Shown here: one piece after another, positions 9,119-17,498 of the stretch
How positions within the stretch are numbered: the first letter of the stretch is position 1
Layout: each line of letters starts with the position of its first letter
From: Streptacidiphilus jeojiense
GTDB lineage: Bacteria > Actinomycetota > Actinomycetes > Streptomycetales > Streptomycetaceae
Reading direction: 5' to 3'
Assembly (NCBI RefSeq): GCF_000719095.1
Contig: NZ_JOEH01000021.1
Coordinates: 240,059-304,058, forward strand
Length of the DNA stretch: 64,000 nucleotides
The notes under the pieces: generated by a model
The model's database searches: none
What the model saw: only the letters and a program-made list of their open reading frames with translations
Told to the model about the DNA's origin: nothing
Made by a program: the position numbers and the translations under genes

Positions 9119-9936
9119 TTTCCGCCGACCCCCATCAGCCCGCGCACCAGGGCGCGGCGGGCGAACAGGTAGACGACCAGGATCGGCAGCATGGACAGCA
9201 GGACCGCGCTGAGCAGGGCCGGGACGTCGACCCCGTGCTCGGTCTGGAAGTTGAACAGGCCCAGGGTGATCACCCGGGTGGAGTCGGACTGGGTCAGCAC
9301 CAGCGGGAAGAGGAAGCCGTTCCAGGCCTGCAGCGCGGCGAAGACGACGATGGTGGACAGCCCGCCCTTGGACAGCGGCACCACCAGCTGCCGGAACACC
9401 CGCGCCGGTGACGCGCCGTCAACCGCCATGGCCTCGTAGAGATCGGGGGTGATGTCCCGCATCGCCCCGGTCAGGATCAGGGTGCAGATGGGCAGGCAGA
9501 AGGCGGCGGTGGGCAGGATGATGCCGAGCAGGTTGTCGTAGAGGCCGGCCTTGCTGATGACGTAGAACATCGGCACGATCACCGCCTGGGCGGGGATGGC
9601 CAGGCCGAGCAGGAAGATCCGGAAGACGGTGCTCATGGTGCGGTGGCGGCTTCTGACGATGGCGTAGGCCAGTGGCGGGACGACCAGCAGCACGATGGCG
9701 ACCACGGACAGGGTGACCACGATGGTGTTGAGGAAGTCCCGGCCGAAGCCGTTGGAGAAGTCGTCCAGGTAGTTCTGCAGGGTCAGATGGGTGGGGAAGC
9801 TGAGCGGCCCGGAGGTGGAGTAGTCGGACTGGGTGCGCAGGGTCGCGGTCAGCATCACGTACAGCGGCAGGCCGACCAGGAAGAGCCAGATCAGCGAGCC
9901 GAAGCCGGCCAGGTAGTTGGGGCGGTGGCGCATCAC
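9115..9936 (-). CDS. bxlG: Sugar ABC transporter permease (MalG/BxlG type)
   Basis: A 273-aa inner-membrane protein with six predicted hydrophobic segments and the EAA loop 'EAMAVDGASPARVFRQLVVP' that docks the ATPase. It forms the import channel together with the upstream permease. The start is GTG 9936 overlapping the previous stop; ATG 9933 directly behind it is an equally good choice. The stop overlaps the GH3 start. No ATPase gene is present in the operon, which is usual for streptomycete sugar importers that share the MsiK ATPase (general knowledge, not seen here). Confidence 0.9.
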   Translation of the reverse strand: MMRHRPNYLAGFGSLIWLFLVGLPLYVMLTATLRTQSDYSTSGPLSFPTHLTLQNYLDDFSNGFGRDFLNTIVVTLSVVAIVLLVVPPLAYAIVRSRHRTMSTVFRIFLLGLAIPAQAVIVPMFYVISKAGLYDNLLGIILPTAAFCLPICTLILTGAMRDITPDLYEAMAVDGASPARVFRQLVVPLSKGGLSTIVVFAALQAWNGFLFPLVLTQSDSTRVITLGLFNFQTEHGVDVPALLSAVLLSMLPILVVYLFARRALVRGLMGVGGK

Positions 9937-10868
9937 AGTCCCTCCGCGGTGCTGTTCATCTTGTCGTAGCCGGTCAGCCGGACCATGACCAGCGAGACCA
10001 GCGTGGCGATCACCACCAGCACCAGGGCGATCGCCGAGGCTCCGCCGAAGTCGAAGCTCAGGAAGCCCTGCTGGTACATGTAGTAGGCGCTGATGGTGGT
10101 GTCGGTGCCGGGGCCGCCCTGGGTCAGGATCAGCACGGTGTCAAAGGTGGTCAGCCCGCCGACCACCATCAGCACCATGGAGGTGATGATGGTGTTGCGC
10201 AGCTGCGGCAGGGTGATGTGGAAGAACTGGCGCACCGTCCCCGCCCCGTCGATCGCCGCCGCCTGGTAGAGCACCTGCGGGACGGCGCGGGCGCCGCCCT
10301 GGTAGATCAGGGTGTGCAGCGGGGTCCACTGCCAGGCCCCGACGAAGGCCAGCACGCCGATGGAGCCGCTCTGGGTGCCGAGCAGGTTGCCGTCGCCGAA
10401 CAGCCAGCCCGCCTCGGAGGGGATGCCGAAGTTGGGGTCCAGCAGGGCCCGCCAGAGCACCGAGACCGCGGTCGCCGAGAGCAGCAGCGGGACGAAGTAG
10501 ATCGCCAGCAGCACCGCGCGGTTGCGCTGGTGCCCGGCGGCCCAGACCCCGAGCAGGATGCTGATCGGGGTCTGCACCACCACGCCGAGGGTGGTCAGCA
10601 GGGCGCTCAGCCACAGGCTCTTGAGCATCACCGGGTCGTGCCAGAGCGCGGTCCAGTTGGCCAGCCCGGTCCACTGCGGGGAGCCGATCCCGTTCCAGCC
10701 GGTGAAGGACAGCACCGCGACCAGGACCAGCGGCACGATCGCGAACAGGGTGAAGAAGAGGGTCGCGGGCACCGCCCAGGCCAGGCCCGGGCGGGTGGCC
10801 CCGACGCCGCTGCGTACCGCCCGGCGGCGCTCCACCGCGGCGGCGAGGGTGGCAGTCAGGCTGGTCAT
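9933..10868 (-). CDS. bxlF: Sugar ABC transporter permease (MalF/BxlF type)
   Basis: A 311-aa membrane protein of the binding-protein-dependent sugar transporter family. It has a short cytoplasmic N-terminus, a first hydrophobic helix at about 30-55, five further helices, and an EAA-type loop 'QAAAIDGAGTVRQFFHITLP'. The ATG at 10868 overlaps the stop of the binding-protein gene (ATGA), which fixes the start; the open frame continues upstream but only as an antisense-like run inside the neighbour. Partner of the next permease gene. Confidence 0.9.
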   Translation of the reverse strand: MTSLTATLAAAVERRRAVRSGVGATRPGLAWAVPATLFFTLFAIVPLVLVAVLSFTGWNGIGSPQWTGLANWTALWHDPVMLKSLWLSALLTTLGVVVQTPISILLGVWAAGHQRNRAVLLAIYFVPLLLSATAVSVLWRALLDPNFGIPSEAGWLFGDGNLLGTQSGSIGVLAFVGAWQWTPLHTLIYQGGARAVPQVLYQAAAIDGAGTVRQFFHITLPQLRNTIITSMVLMVVGGLTTFDTVLILTQGGPGTDTTISAYYMYQQGFLSFDFGGASAIALVLVVIATLVSLVMVRLTGYDKMNSTAEGL

Positions 10869-12208
10869 GAGGTCGGCAGCCCCTGCATGGCCTTGATGAA
10901 GGCGGCGGCGTCCATCTTGCCGTCCATGAACTGCTGGACCGCCTGGTGCATCGCGGTGGTGGCCGCGGGCGGGTAGGCCTGGTCCCAGGAGAGCTGGAAC
11001 GAGGGCGCCTGCTTCACCAGGTTGTACTGGAAGGTGTCGTAGGCCGGGTCGGTGGAGGTGGAGAGGAACTGCTGGGTGTTGGTGGTGGTGGGCAGGTTGC
11101 CGATGCCCAGCTGGGCCTTGACGAACTCGTCGGAGTACATGAGCTTGAGGAACTGCGCGACGGCGTCCGGGTGCTTGGTGTTCTTCAGCACCGAGTAGAA
11201 GTTGTTGGTGTTGCCGACGACGTCGTTGGGGTCGCCGGTGCCGCCGCTGACGGTCGGGAAGTTGCTGTAGCCGAGCTCGTTCTTGGTGAAGTCCGGGTTG
11301 GCGGCCTTCTCGGTGGCGTACTCCCACGAGCCCATCAGCTCGAACGCGGCCTTGCCCTTGGCCAGTAGCGCCGGTGACCCTCCGTCAGTGAACTTGACCG
11401 AGTCGAAGTTGCTGCCGAAGGCGCCCGCGTCGACCAGCTGCTTGAGCATGCCCAGCGCCTTCTGGCTGTCGGCGCTGGCCCAGGCGCTGGGGTCGCCGCC
11501 GAGGGCCTTGGCGAAGAGCCCCGGGCCGGCGACGCGGTCGTAGAGGTACTCGAACCACATCAGCGTCGGCCACTGGTCCCCGCCGCCCAGCGCGATCGGG
11601 GTCTTCCCCTTGGCCTTCAACGTCTGCACGTCGGCGATGAGTTGGTCCCAGGTGGCGGGCGGGGTGATGCCGGCGTCGGCGAGCACCTTCTTGTTGTCGA
11701 AGAGCAGCACCGGCTGGGTGCCGCGCATGGGGACCCCGTAGGCCTTGCCGTCGATCACGGCGGTGTTGAAGACCGACGGCAGGAAGTCGGACTTGAGCTG
11801 CGGGTCCGCGGCGATGAAGCTGTCCAGCGGCATCAGCAGGCCGGCCTTGACGAAGGGCGCGATGCTGCCGCCGCCCCAGTTGAAGAACACGTCCGGCGCC
11901 TGCGGGGTGTTGATGATCGTCTGGAGCTTCTGCTGGTAGTTGGCGCCGGGGATGGTGTCCAGGACCGCCTTGACCTTCGAGGTCTTGTTGAAGGTGTCGA
12001 CGATCTGCTTCTCGACGGTGTTGCCGGTGTCGCCGTAGACCAGGATGTGGATGGTGCCCGAGCTGCTCGCGGAGCTGCCGCCGCTGGATCCGCAGCCGGC
12101 GGTCACTCCGGCCACGAGGGCACAGGCCAGGGTGGACACGACGACTCTGTTGCGAACGACTCTGTTGCGGGACGTACGGCTGCGAGACACAGAAGCGGAG
12201 GATCTCAT
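10865..12208 (-). CDS. bxlE: Sugar ABC transporter substrate-binding lipoprotein
   Basis: A 447-aa extracytoplasmic solute-binding protein of the family-1 (MalE-like) type. The N-terminus is Arg/Ser rich, then hydrophobic, with a lipobox VTAGC (Cys39), so it should be a membrane-anchored lipoprotein. It captures the oligosaccharide for the two permeases downstream. First gene of a four-gene operon (binding protein, permease, permease, GH3), transcribed divergently from the LacI gene. The ATG at 12208 has GAAGGA and an AGGCAGG stretch upstream. Substrate is inferred from context as xylo-oligosaccharide. Confidence 0.9.
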   Translation of the reverse strand: MRSSASVSRSRTSRNRVVRNRVVVSTLACALVAGVTAGCGSSGGSSASSSGTIHILVYGDTGNTVEKQIVDTFNKTSKVKAVLDTIPGANYQQKLQTIINTPQAPDVFFNWGGGSIAPFVKAGLLMPLDSFIAADPQLKSDFLPSVFNTAVIDGKAYGVPMRGTQPVLLFDNKKVLADAGITPPATWDQLIADVQTLKAKGKTPIALGGGDQWPTLMWFEYLYDRVAGPGLFAKALGGDPSAWASADSQKALGMLKQLVDAGAFGSNFDSVKFTDGGSPALLAKGKAAFELMGSWEYATEKAANPDFTKNELGYSNFPTVSGGTGDPNDVVGNTNNFYSVLKNTKHPDAVAQFLKLMYSDEFVKAQLGIGNLPTTTNTQQFLSTSTDPAYDTFQYNLVKQAPSFQLSWDQAYPPAATTAMHQAVQQFMDGKMDAAAFIKAMQGLPTS

Positions 12209-12223
12209 GGCCTGCCTGTCCTT

Positions 12224-12234
12224 CGATTGTTTCG
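12224..12234 (-). promoter_or_regulatory. Possible LacI-type operator before the sugar ABC operon
   Basis: Minus-strand CGAAACAATCG matches 9 of 11 positions of the CGAAACTTTCG core found before the xylanase gene. It lies 15 nt upstream of the binding-protein start, where a bound repressor would block transcription or ribosome loading. The right half is imperfect, so this is a weak call. Confidence 0.4.
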
Positions 12235-12404
12235 GAGACTTTGCCGAATGTCGTGGGGAAACGTAGGCCCGGCGGCAGGGGGCGTCAAGGGTCGGCGCAA
12301 GGCCAACTCCCGGCGATTTTCCGGCTCCCAGGGACTACGATCCCTGGCGTGAAGTCATCCGCGGCACGGAAACCGCAGGCACGACGGGCAGCAGGGGAGG
12401 GGCC

Positions 12405-13415
12405 GTGACCGGGACGGCGACATTGGCGGAGATCGCCCGGGAGGCCGGCGTCTCGACTCCGACCGTTTCGAAAGTGCTGAACGGCCGGGCCGACGTGGCC
12501 CCGGCCACCCGCGAGCGCATCGAGGAGCTGCTGCGCCGACACGGTTACCGGCGCCGACGCAGCGCCAACCAGGCGGCCCCGCTGCTGGAGCTGGTCTTCC
12601 ACGAGCTGGAGAGCGCCTGGGCGATGGAGGTCATCCGGGGCGTCGAGAACGTGGTGCGCGAGGAGGGGCTCAGCGTCGTGCTGTCCGAGTCCTCGGGCCG
12701 TCTCAGCCTCGGCCAGACCTGGATGGAGGGGGTGCTGGCGCGCCGGCCGATGGGGGTGGTCCTGGTGCTGTCCGGCCTCGACCACGCCCAGCAGGAGCAG
12801 TTGGCCAGCCGGGACATCCCGTTCGTGGTCATGGATCCGGCCGGCGACCCGGGCCAGGACGTGCCGGCCGTCGGTGCGACCAACTGGCACGGCGGCCTGG
12901 CCGCCACCCGGCACCTGCTGGAGCTGGGGCACCGGCGGATCGGGGTGATCGCCGGACCCGCGCGGATGATGTGCAGCCGGGCCAGGACCGACGGCTACCG
13001 GGCGGCGCTGGAGACCGCCGGGATCGGGTTCGACCCGGGCCTGGTCCGGGAGGGCGACTTCCACCACGAGGCCGGCCATGTCGCCGGGCTGGAGCTGCTG
13101 CGCCTGCCGGACCGGCCCACCGCCGTCTTCACCGGCAACGACCTGCAGGCGCTTGGCCTGTACGAGGCGGCCCGGGAGCTGGGGCTGCGGATCCCGGAGG
13201 ACCTGAGCGTGGTCGGCTTCGACGACCTGCCGCTGGCCCGCTGGGTGGGTCCGCCGCTGACCACGGTGCGCCAGCCGCTGACCGAGATGGCCGAGGTCGC
13301 CACCCGGATGGTGCTGGATCTGGCCCGGGGCAGGAAGCCCAGCACGCTCCGGGTGGATCTGGCCACCAGCCTGGTGGAGCGCAGCAGCACGACGCGGCCC
13401 CGGGGCGGGCGCTGA
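12405..13415 (+). CDS. bxlR: LacI-family transcriptional regulator of the xylan/oligosaccharide locus
   Basis: A 336-aa LacI/GalR repressor. The helix-turn-helix and hinge occupy about 6-55 ('TLAEIAREAGVSTPTVSKVLN'), followed by a periplasmic-binding-like sugar sensor domain with the usual 'VVGFDDLPLARWVGPPLTT' segment near the C-terminus. GTG start. It is divergent from the ABC operon and lies 239 nt before the xylanase gene, so it sits between its two probable targets. The name is taken from gene order and operator likeness to the bxl system and is not proven. Confidence 0.85.
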   Translation: MTGTATLAEIAREAGVSTPTVSKVLNGRADVAPATRERIEELLRRHGYRRRRSANQAAPLLELVFHELESAWAMEVIRGVENVVREEGLSVVLSESSGRLSLGQTWMEGVLARRPMGVVLVLSGLDHAQQEQLASRDIPFVVMDPAGDPGQDVPAVGATNWHGGLAATRHLLELGHRRIGVIAGPARMMCSRARTDGYRAALETAGIGFDPGLVREGDFHHEAGHVAGLELLRLPDRPTAVFTGNDLQALGLYEAARELGLRIPEDLSVVGFDDLPLARWVGPPLTTVRQPLTEMAEVATRMVLDLARGRKPSTLRVDLATSLVERSSTTRPRGGR

Positions 13416-13511
13416 GGGCCGGCTTCACCGGGGTCCGCACTGCGCGGTGTCGGCGGGGTGTTGACGGACCGTCGGGTCGGGCCTAGGGTCACCGCTGACA
13501 TTCGGGAGCAT

Positions 13512-13528
13512 GATCGAAACTTTCGATC
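13512..13528 (+). promoter_or_regulatory. Palindromic LacI/BxlR-type operator before xylanase gene
   Basis: GATCGAAACTTTCGATC is a perfect palindrome with 8-nt arms around a single central base. Its core CGAAACTTTCG resembles the CGAA-N-TTCG operator reported for BxlR and the elements known before Streptomyces xylanase genes. It lies 127 nt upstream of the GH10 start, with no other gene between. Repression by the adjacent LacI protein is inferred. Confidence 0.75.
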
Positions 13529-13654
13529 GAGAACCCTCCCGGTTCGCCGCATGACGGCCTGGTCGGGCCGCTCCGACCAGCGGTTTGTCATGCCCGCGTC
13601 TGCAACGCCGCACGTCCGCACACCCCACCCACCCCTGTGGAAAGGACATGAACG

Positions 13655-15232
13655 GTGACAGCACACGACCACGGAAGGCGCCGCAGCAGCTCAACCGGCG
13701 TCAGCTCCGTGCAGCACCCGACGCCGCAGCACCCGACGCCGCAGCACCCCGCGCCGCAGCTCACGCGGCAGCAGGCGGCGCAGCCCGCGCCGCGCTCGTC
13801 CCGCCCCCTGTTCCGGCGCGGCCTCGGCGTCGCGGCGGCGGCCGTCGCCGCCGGAGCGTTGCTGCTCACCGGCCTGGGCGGGCAGGCCGGGGCGGCCGGC
13901 ACCAGCCTGAAGTCCCTGGCCGAGGCCAAGGGCATCTACTTCGGCACCGCCCTCACCCAGTCCAACCTCAGCAACTCCACCCTCACCGCGGTGGCCTCCA
14001 GCCAGTTCGACATGGTGACCCCCGGCAACGAGATGAAGTGGGACACCACCGAGCCGTCCAATGGAACTTACAACTTCGCGCCGGGCGACGCGATCGTCTC
14101 CTACGCCAAGGCGAACGGCATGCGGGTGCGCGGCCACAACCTGGTCTGGCACAGCCAACTGCCGTCCTGGGTCAGCAGTCTGCCGACCAGTCAGGTGCAG
14201 GCGGCGATGGAGGCGCACATCACCACCGAGGCCACCCACTACAAGGGCCAGGTCTACTCGTGGGACGTGGTCAACGAGCCCTTCAACGACGACGGGACGC
14301 TGCGGCAGGACGTCTTCTACACCGCGATGGGCAGCGGCTACATCGCCGACGCGCTGCGTACGGCCCACGCCGCGGACCCGAACGCCAAGCTCTACCTGAA
14401 CGACTACAACATCGAGGGCGAGAACGCCAAGAGCGACGCGATGTACAACCTGGTCGCCTCGCTCAAGTCGCAGGGCGTCCCGATCGACGGCGTGGGGCTG
14501 GAGAGCCACTTCATCCTCGGCCAGGTGCCGTCGACCATGAAGGCCAACATGCAGCGCTTCACCGCGCTCGGGGTGAACGTGGCCGTCACCGAGCTGGACG
14601 ACCGCATCCAGCTCCCGGCCACCGCCGCCAACCTGACCCAGCAGGCCACCGACTACGCGACCGTGATCAACGACTGCCTCGGCGTCAGCGGCTGCGTCGG
14701 CGTCTCCCAGTGGGGCGTCGGCGACGCCGACTCCTGGATCCCGGGCGCCTTCTCCGGCTACGGCGCGGCGACCATGTACGACAGCAACTACCAGCCGAAG
14801 CCGGCCTACACCGCCTCGGTGACGGCACTGGGCGGGACCGCCACCACCTCGCCCACGCCGACGGCGTCCGCCTCCGCCTCGGCGTCGCCGACGTCCGGTC
14901 CGACCGGGGCGGCCGGCTCCTGCAAGGTGGCTGACGCGGTCAACGCCTGGAACACCGGCCTGACCGAGAACATCACCATCACCAACACCGGGACGAGCAC
15001 CGTCAACGGCTGGTCGCTGGTGTTCACGCTGGCCTCCGGACAGACCGTCACCTCGGCGTGGAACGCCGCGATCAGTCCGTCCACCGGGAAGGTCACCGCG
15101 ACCAACCTCAGCTACAACGGCACCCTGGCCCCCGGCGCCTCCACCACGATCGGGTTCCAGGCCACCCACACCGGGAACGCCGCGGCGCCGGCCTCGTTCG
15201 CCCTCAACGGGACCACCTGCAGCGCAGGCTGA
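13655..15232 (+). CDS. Secreted GH10 endo-beta-1,4-xylanase with CBM2
   Basis: Extracellular xylanase, 525 aa. The GH10 barrel spans about 83-395 with the acid/base Glu208 in 'WDVVNEPF' and the nucleophile Glu313 in 'VAVTELDDR'. A Thr/Ser/Pro linker (about 396-420) leads to a C-terminal family 2 carbohydrate-binding module (421-525). The export region is long: about 50 residues with 'QHPTP' repeats come before a hydrophobic core that starts after 'LFRRGLG', a possible twin-arginine signal. GTG 13655 is supported by AAAGGA eight bases upstream; the ATG just before is out of frame. Confidence 0.92.
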   Translation: MTAHDHGRRRSSSTGVSSVQHPTPQHPTPQHPAPQLTRQQAAQPAPRSSRPLFRRGLGVAAAAVAAGALLLTGLGGQAGAAGTSLKSLAEAKGIYFGTALTQSNLSNSTLTAVASSQFDMVTPGNEMKWDTTEPSNGTYNFAPGDAIVSYAKANGMRVRGHNLVWHSQLPSWVSSLPTSQVQAAMEAHITTEATHYKGQVYSWDVVNEPFNDDGTLRQDVFYTAMGSGYIADALRTAHAADPNAKLYLNDYNIEGENAKSDAMYNLVASLKSQGVPIDGVGLESHFILGQVPSTMKANMQRFTALGVNVAVTELDDRIQLPATAANLTQQATDYATVINDCLGVSGCVGVSQWGVGDADSWIPGAFSGYGAATMYDSNYQPKPAYTASVTALGGTATTSPTPTASASASASPTSGPTGAAGSCKVADAVNAWNTGLTENITITNTGTSTVNGWSLVFTLASGQTVTSAWNAAISPSTGKVTATNLSYNGTLAPGASTTIGFQATHTGNAAAPASFALNGTTCSAG

Positions 15233-15239
15233 TCCATCC

Positions 15240-15719
15240 TCAGTTACGGGGGATGTGCAGGTCGCACCAGACGCCCTTGCCGTAGGGGAGCAGGTCCGCA
15301 CCCCAGCGATCGGCAAGGGCGTCGACCAGGTGCATCCCCCGCCCGTGGTCGTCCTCGGCATCGCCCAGGATCAGCAGCGGCAGCTGCTGGGACGGATCCC
15401 GGACCTCGATCCGGACCGAGCCCCCGCGCCGGGTCACCCGCAGCCGCAGGATGCTGCCGCCGCTGTGGATGATCGAGTTGGCGGCCAGCTCAGCCACCAA
15501 CTGCGCGGCGGCGGAACCGAGATGCTCCAGACCCCAGGACTGGAGGATCTCCAGGGTGAGTTCGCGTGCGAGTGAACATGACGCCGGATGAGCGGGTAGG
15601 CGCATTTCGCCGCTCTCCGGATCCCGAAGATGTTCGAAGAAATGCACCCGTTGCTCGTTCGGCAGCGGATCAAGCGGGTCGATGTGTAACCGGACATCCA
15701 CACTGTCATATGCCGCCAC
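15240..15719 (-). CDS. ATP-binding anti-sigma/regulatory protein (HATPase_c_2 type)
   Basis: A small (159 aa) histidine-kinase-like ATPase of the RsbW/SpoIIAB-like group that is very abundant in Streptomyces. Visible motifs are the N-box 'LVAELAANSIIHSGG' and the G-boxes 'GRGMHLVDALADRWG'. Such proteins bind sigma factors or anti-anti-sigma proteins; the partner is not evident here. GTG 15719 is chosen because AAGG lies 8 nt upstream; a TTG 30 nt earlier would lengthen the protein slightly. It converges on the xylanase gene with only 7 nt between. Confidence 0.82.
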   Translation of the reverse strand: MAAYDSVDVRLHIDPLDPLPNEQRVHFFEHLRDPESGEMRLPAHPASCSLARELTLEILQSWGLEHLGSAAAQLVAELAANSIIHSGGSILRLRVTRRGGSVRIEVRDPSQQLPLLILGDAEDDHGRGMHLVDALADRWGADLLPYGKGVWCDLHIPRN

Positions 15720-15962
15720 AGGTACTACCTTGCCATCAATCGATGTCAATGTGTAGTGAACGCGTAATCTCCCACCGGGGCCGGCCGCCCCTGCGATGGT
15801 GATCGTTGATCACAACCCTGCAACGAGCTGCACCCTTTCCCGTTGTTGCTGAGACTCTGGCTCCCCAACTCAACCGGAAACCAGCTCATCGCCGAGGCCA
15901 ACGGCGCCGCGCAGGGCGTCTGAGCCGGGGCGGGGGAGGCGGGGCGGCGTAGCTGGTTGTTT

Positions 15963-16441
15963 GCGGCAGCTGTGGGTGGCTTACATGGCGGGTTCGTTGC
16001 CGCCCTCCGCCGTCCGTGGCTTGTTGCTGTTGCTCGGCTCCGCCTCGCGGGCTAACAGCAGGGAGGGGGCTGCTTGGCCGGGCGCCGTAGGCCCGTGACT
16101 GGGGCGTGCGGGGTGGGCGGGGGGCGTGCGGTGGGTCGAGTTGCCGGAACTGGGGTCACTTCTCGTACATCGGGTCACTCGTCGTACGGAGATGTCGGAC
16201 ATATCCGGGCATTCACGTAGATCAACTGACCCAGTGTCCGAAGATTGACCCAAAGTGTAGAGGGCACCTACCTGGCGAATCGTTTCTCCAGCCCCACCGC
16301 CGACCGCCCCGCCGCCCGGCAACGGCGAGACCCCGCACCCCTCCCGTCCTTGTCGCCGCGAGCGTAGCGAGCAACAGCAACAAGCCACGGGCGGGGGTGG
16401 GCGGCAACGGTGGCGCCATGTAAGCCACCTACAGCTGCCGC
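15963..16441. repeat. Noncoding element bounded by 73-nt inverted repeats
   Basis: Within a 942-nt gap (15720-16661) the segments 15963-16035 and 16368-16441 are near-perfect inverted copies; both contain GGTGGCTTACATGGCG and CGTGGCTTGTTGCTGTTGCT in one orientation. The 332 nt between them carry two direct copies of GGGTCACT (16153, 16172) and two inverted copies TGACCCA (16227, 16246), each pair 19 nt apart. No convincing gene lies inside. It could be a MITE-like insertion or a two-sided regulatory element. The remainder of the gap, 15720-15962 and 16442-16661, shows nothing else I can name. Confidence 0.75.
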
Positions 16442-16661
16442 CCCCCGCCGCACCACCCGCCAACCCGAACCTGTCCCCGAATCGGGGACAACCGTGGCGT
16501 CCGAGCTGAGCCGGGCCGGGCCGGGACGGGACGCATTCAACGGTGGCGGATATTCAACAACCCCGGCCTCCCCACCTTCCCCTGGGCGGGACCGCAACTG
16601 CTGTCCTGGAGTCCGCAGATTCGCGGTTCCGCGGATGTGCCGCCCGGCCCGGAGGTGGTTC

Positions 16662-17465
16662 ATGTCCCGCTATGTGTTCGACAGTTCGGCGGTTCAGGCC
16701 CCGGATCGCTTCACCGCGCTGGAGACCTGCTACGACCCGGTGTCGCGGCTGCGCATCGCGCAGACCGGGCTCGGGGCCGGCTGGCACTGCCTGGAGGTGG
16801 GTGGCGGCGGTGGCTCGCTCGGGACCTGGCTGGCCGATGTGGTGGGGCCCCTCGGCCAGGTCCTGCTCACGGATCTGGTCCCGCAGCCCAGGGGTCCGCA
16901 GGACGAGCGCACCAATCTGACGGTCGTGCAGCACGACATCGTCAGCGACGATCTGCCGCAGAACGCCTTCGATCTGGTCCACGCGCGCCTGGTGCTGCTG
17001 CACCTGCCGCAGCGGCGCCAGGTCCTGGACCGGTTGGTGGCCGCGCTCAGGCCTGGGGGCTGGCTCGTCCTGGAGGAGTTCGACTGCGGATGGCTCCCGG
17101 TGCTGACGGCGCCGCACCCCGGCGCCGCAGAGCTCTTCGAGAAGGTCCACACGCACCTGATGCGGCTGCTCAGCGAGGCCGGAGCGGATCCGCTGTGGGG
17201 ACGTCGGGTCTACGGGGCCATGTCCCAGGCGGGGTTGACGGACCTTTCGTCCAGCACCCATGCCCAGGCCTGGGCCGGCGGCGGCGCCGGCATCCGGCTG
17301 CACCGGGTCAACACCGAGCAGGTGGAGGACCGGCTGCTCGCGGGCGGGGTCGCCGCCGCCGAGTTGCGGGACTTCTGGTCCCTTCTGGACGAACCGGGAT
17401 TCGCGGTCAACTCCTACCCCCTGGTCACGGTGCGCGGGCGGCGGCCACACCAGCGGGACGACTAG
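16662..17465 (+). CDS. Class I SAM-dependent methyltransferase
   Basis: A 267-aa cytosolic Rossmann-fold methyltransferase. The SAM-binding motif I is 'CLEVGGGGGSLGTWL' (residues 43-57), the acidic residue ending strand 2 is in 'VLLTDLVPQP', and 'LRPGGWLVLEEFDC' is the strand 5 region. ATG with GGAGG six bases upstream. The stop is 33 nt before the salicylate synthase gene, so the two likely form an operon. Salicylate or a derivative is a reasonable substrate guess from context, but the family is too broad to fix it. The protein is not of the plant SABATH type. Confidence 0.85.
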   Translation: MSRYVFDSSAVQAPDRFTALETCYDPVSRLRIAQTGLGAGWHCLEVGGGGGSLGTWLADVVGPLGQVLLTDLVPQPRGPQDERTNLTVVQHDIVSDDLPQNAFDLVHARLVLLHLPQRRQVLDRLVAALRPGGWLVLEEFDCGWLPVLTAPHPGAAELFEKVHTHLMRLLSEAGADPLWGRRVYGAMSQAGLTDLSSSTHAQAWAGGGAGIRLHRVNTEQVEDRLLAGGVAAAELRDFWSLLDEPGFAVNSYPLVTVRGRRPHQRDD

Positions 17466-17498
17466 AGAAACAGAACGAGCAGAGAGAAGGCCCTGCTG

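Noticed and set aside
12468..12475. TTTCGAAA palindrome inside the LacI gene as an autoregulatory operator
   Set aside because: It encodes the conserved TVSKVLN part of the helix-turn-helix, so the sequence is explained by coding constraint.
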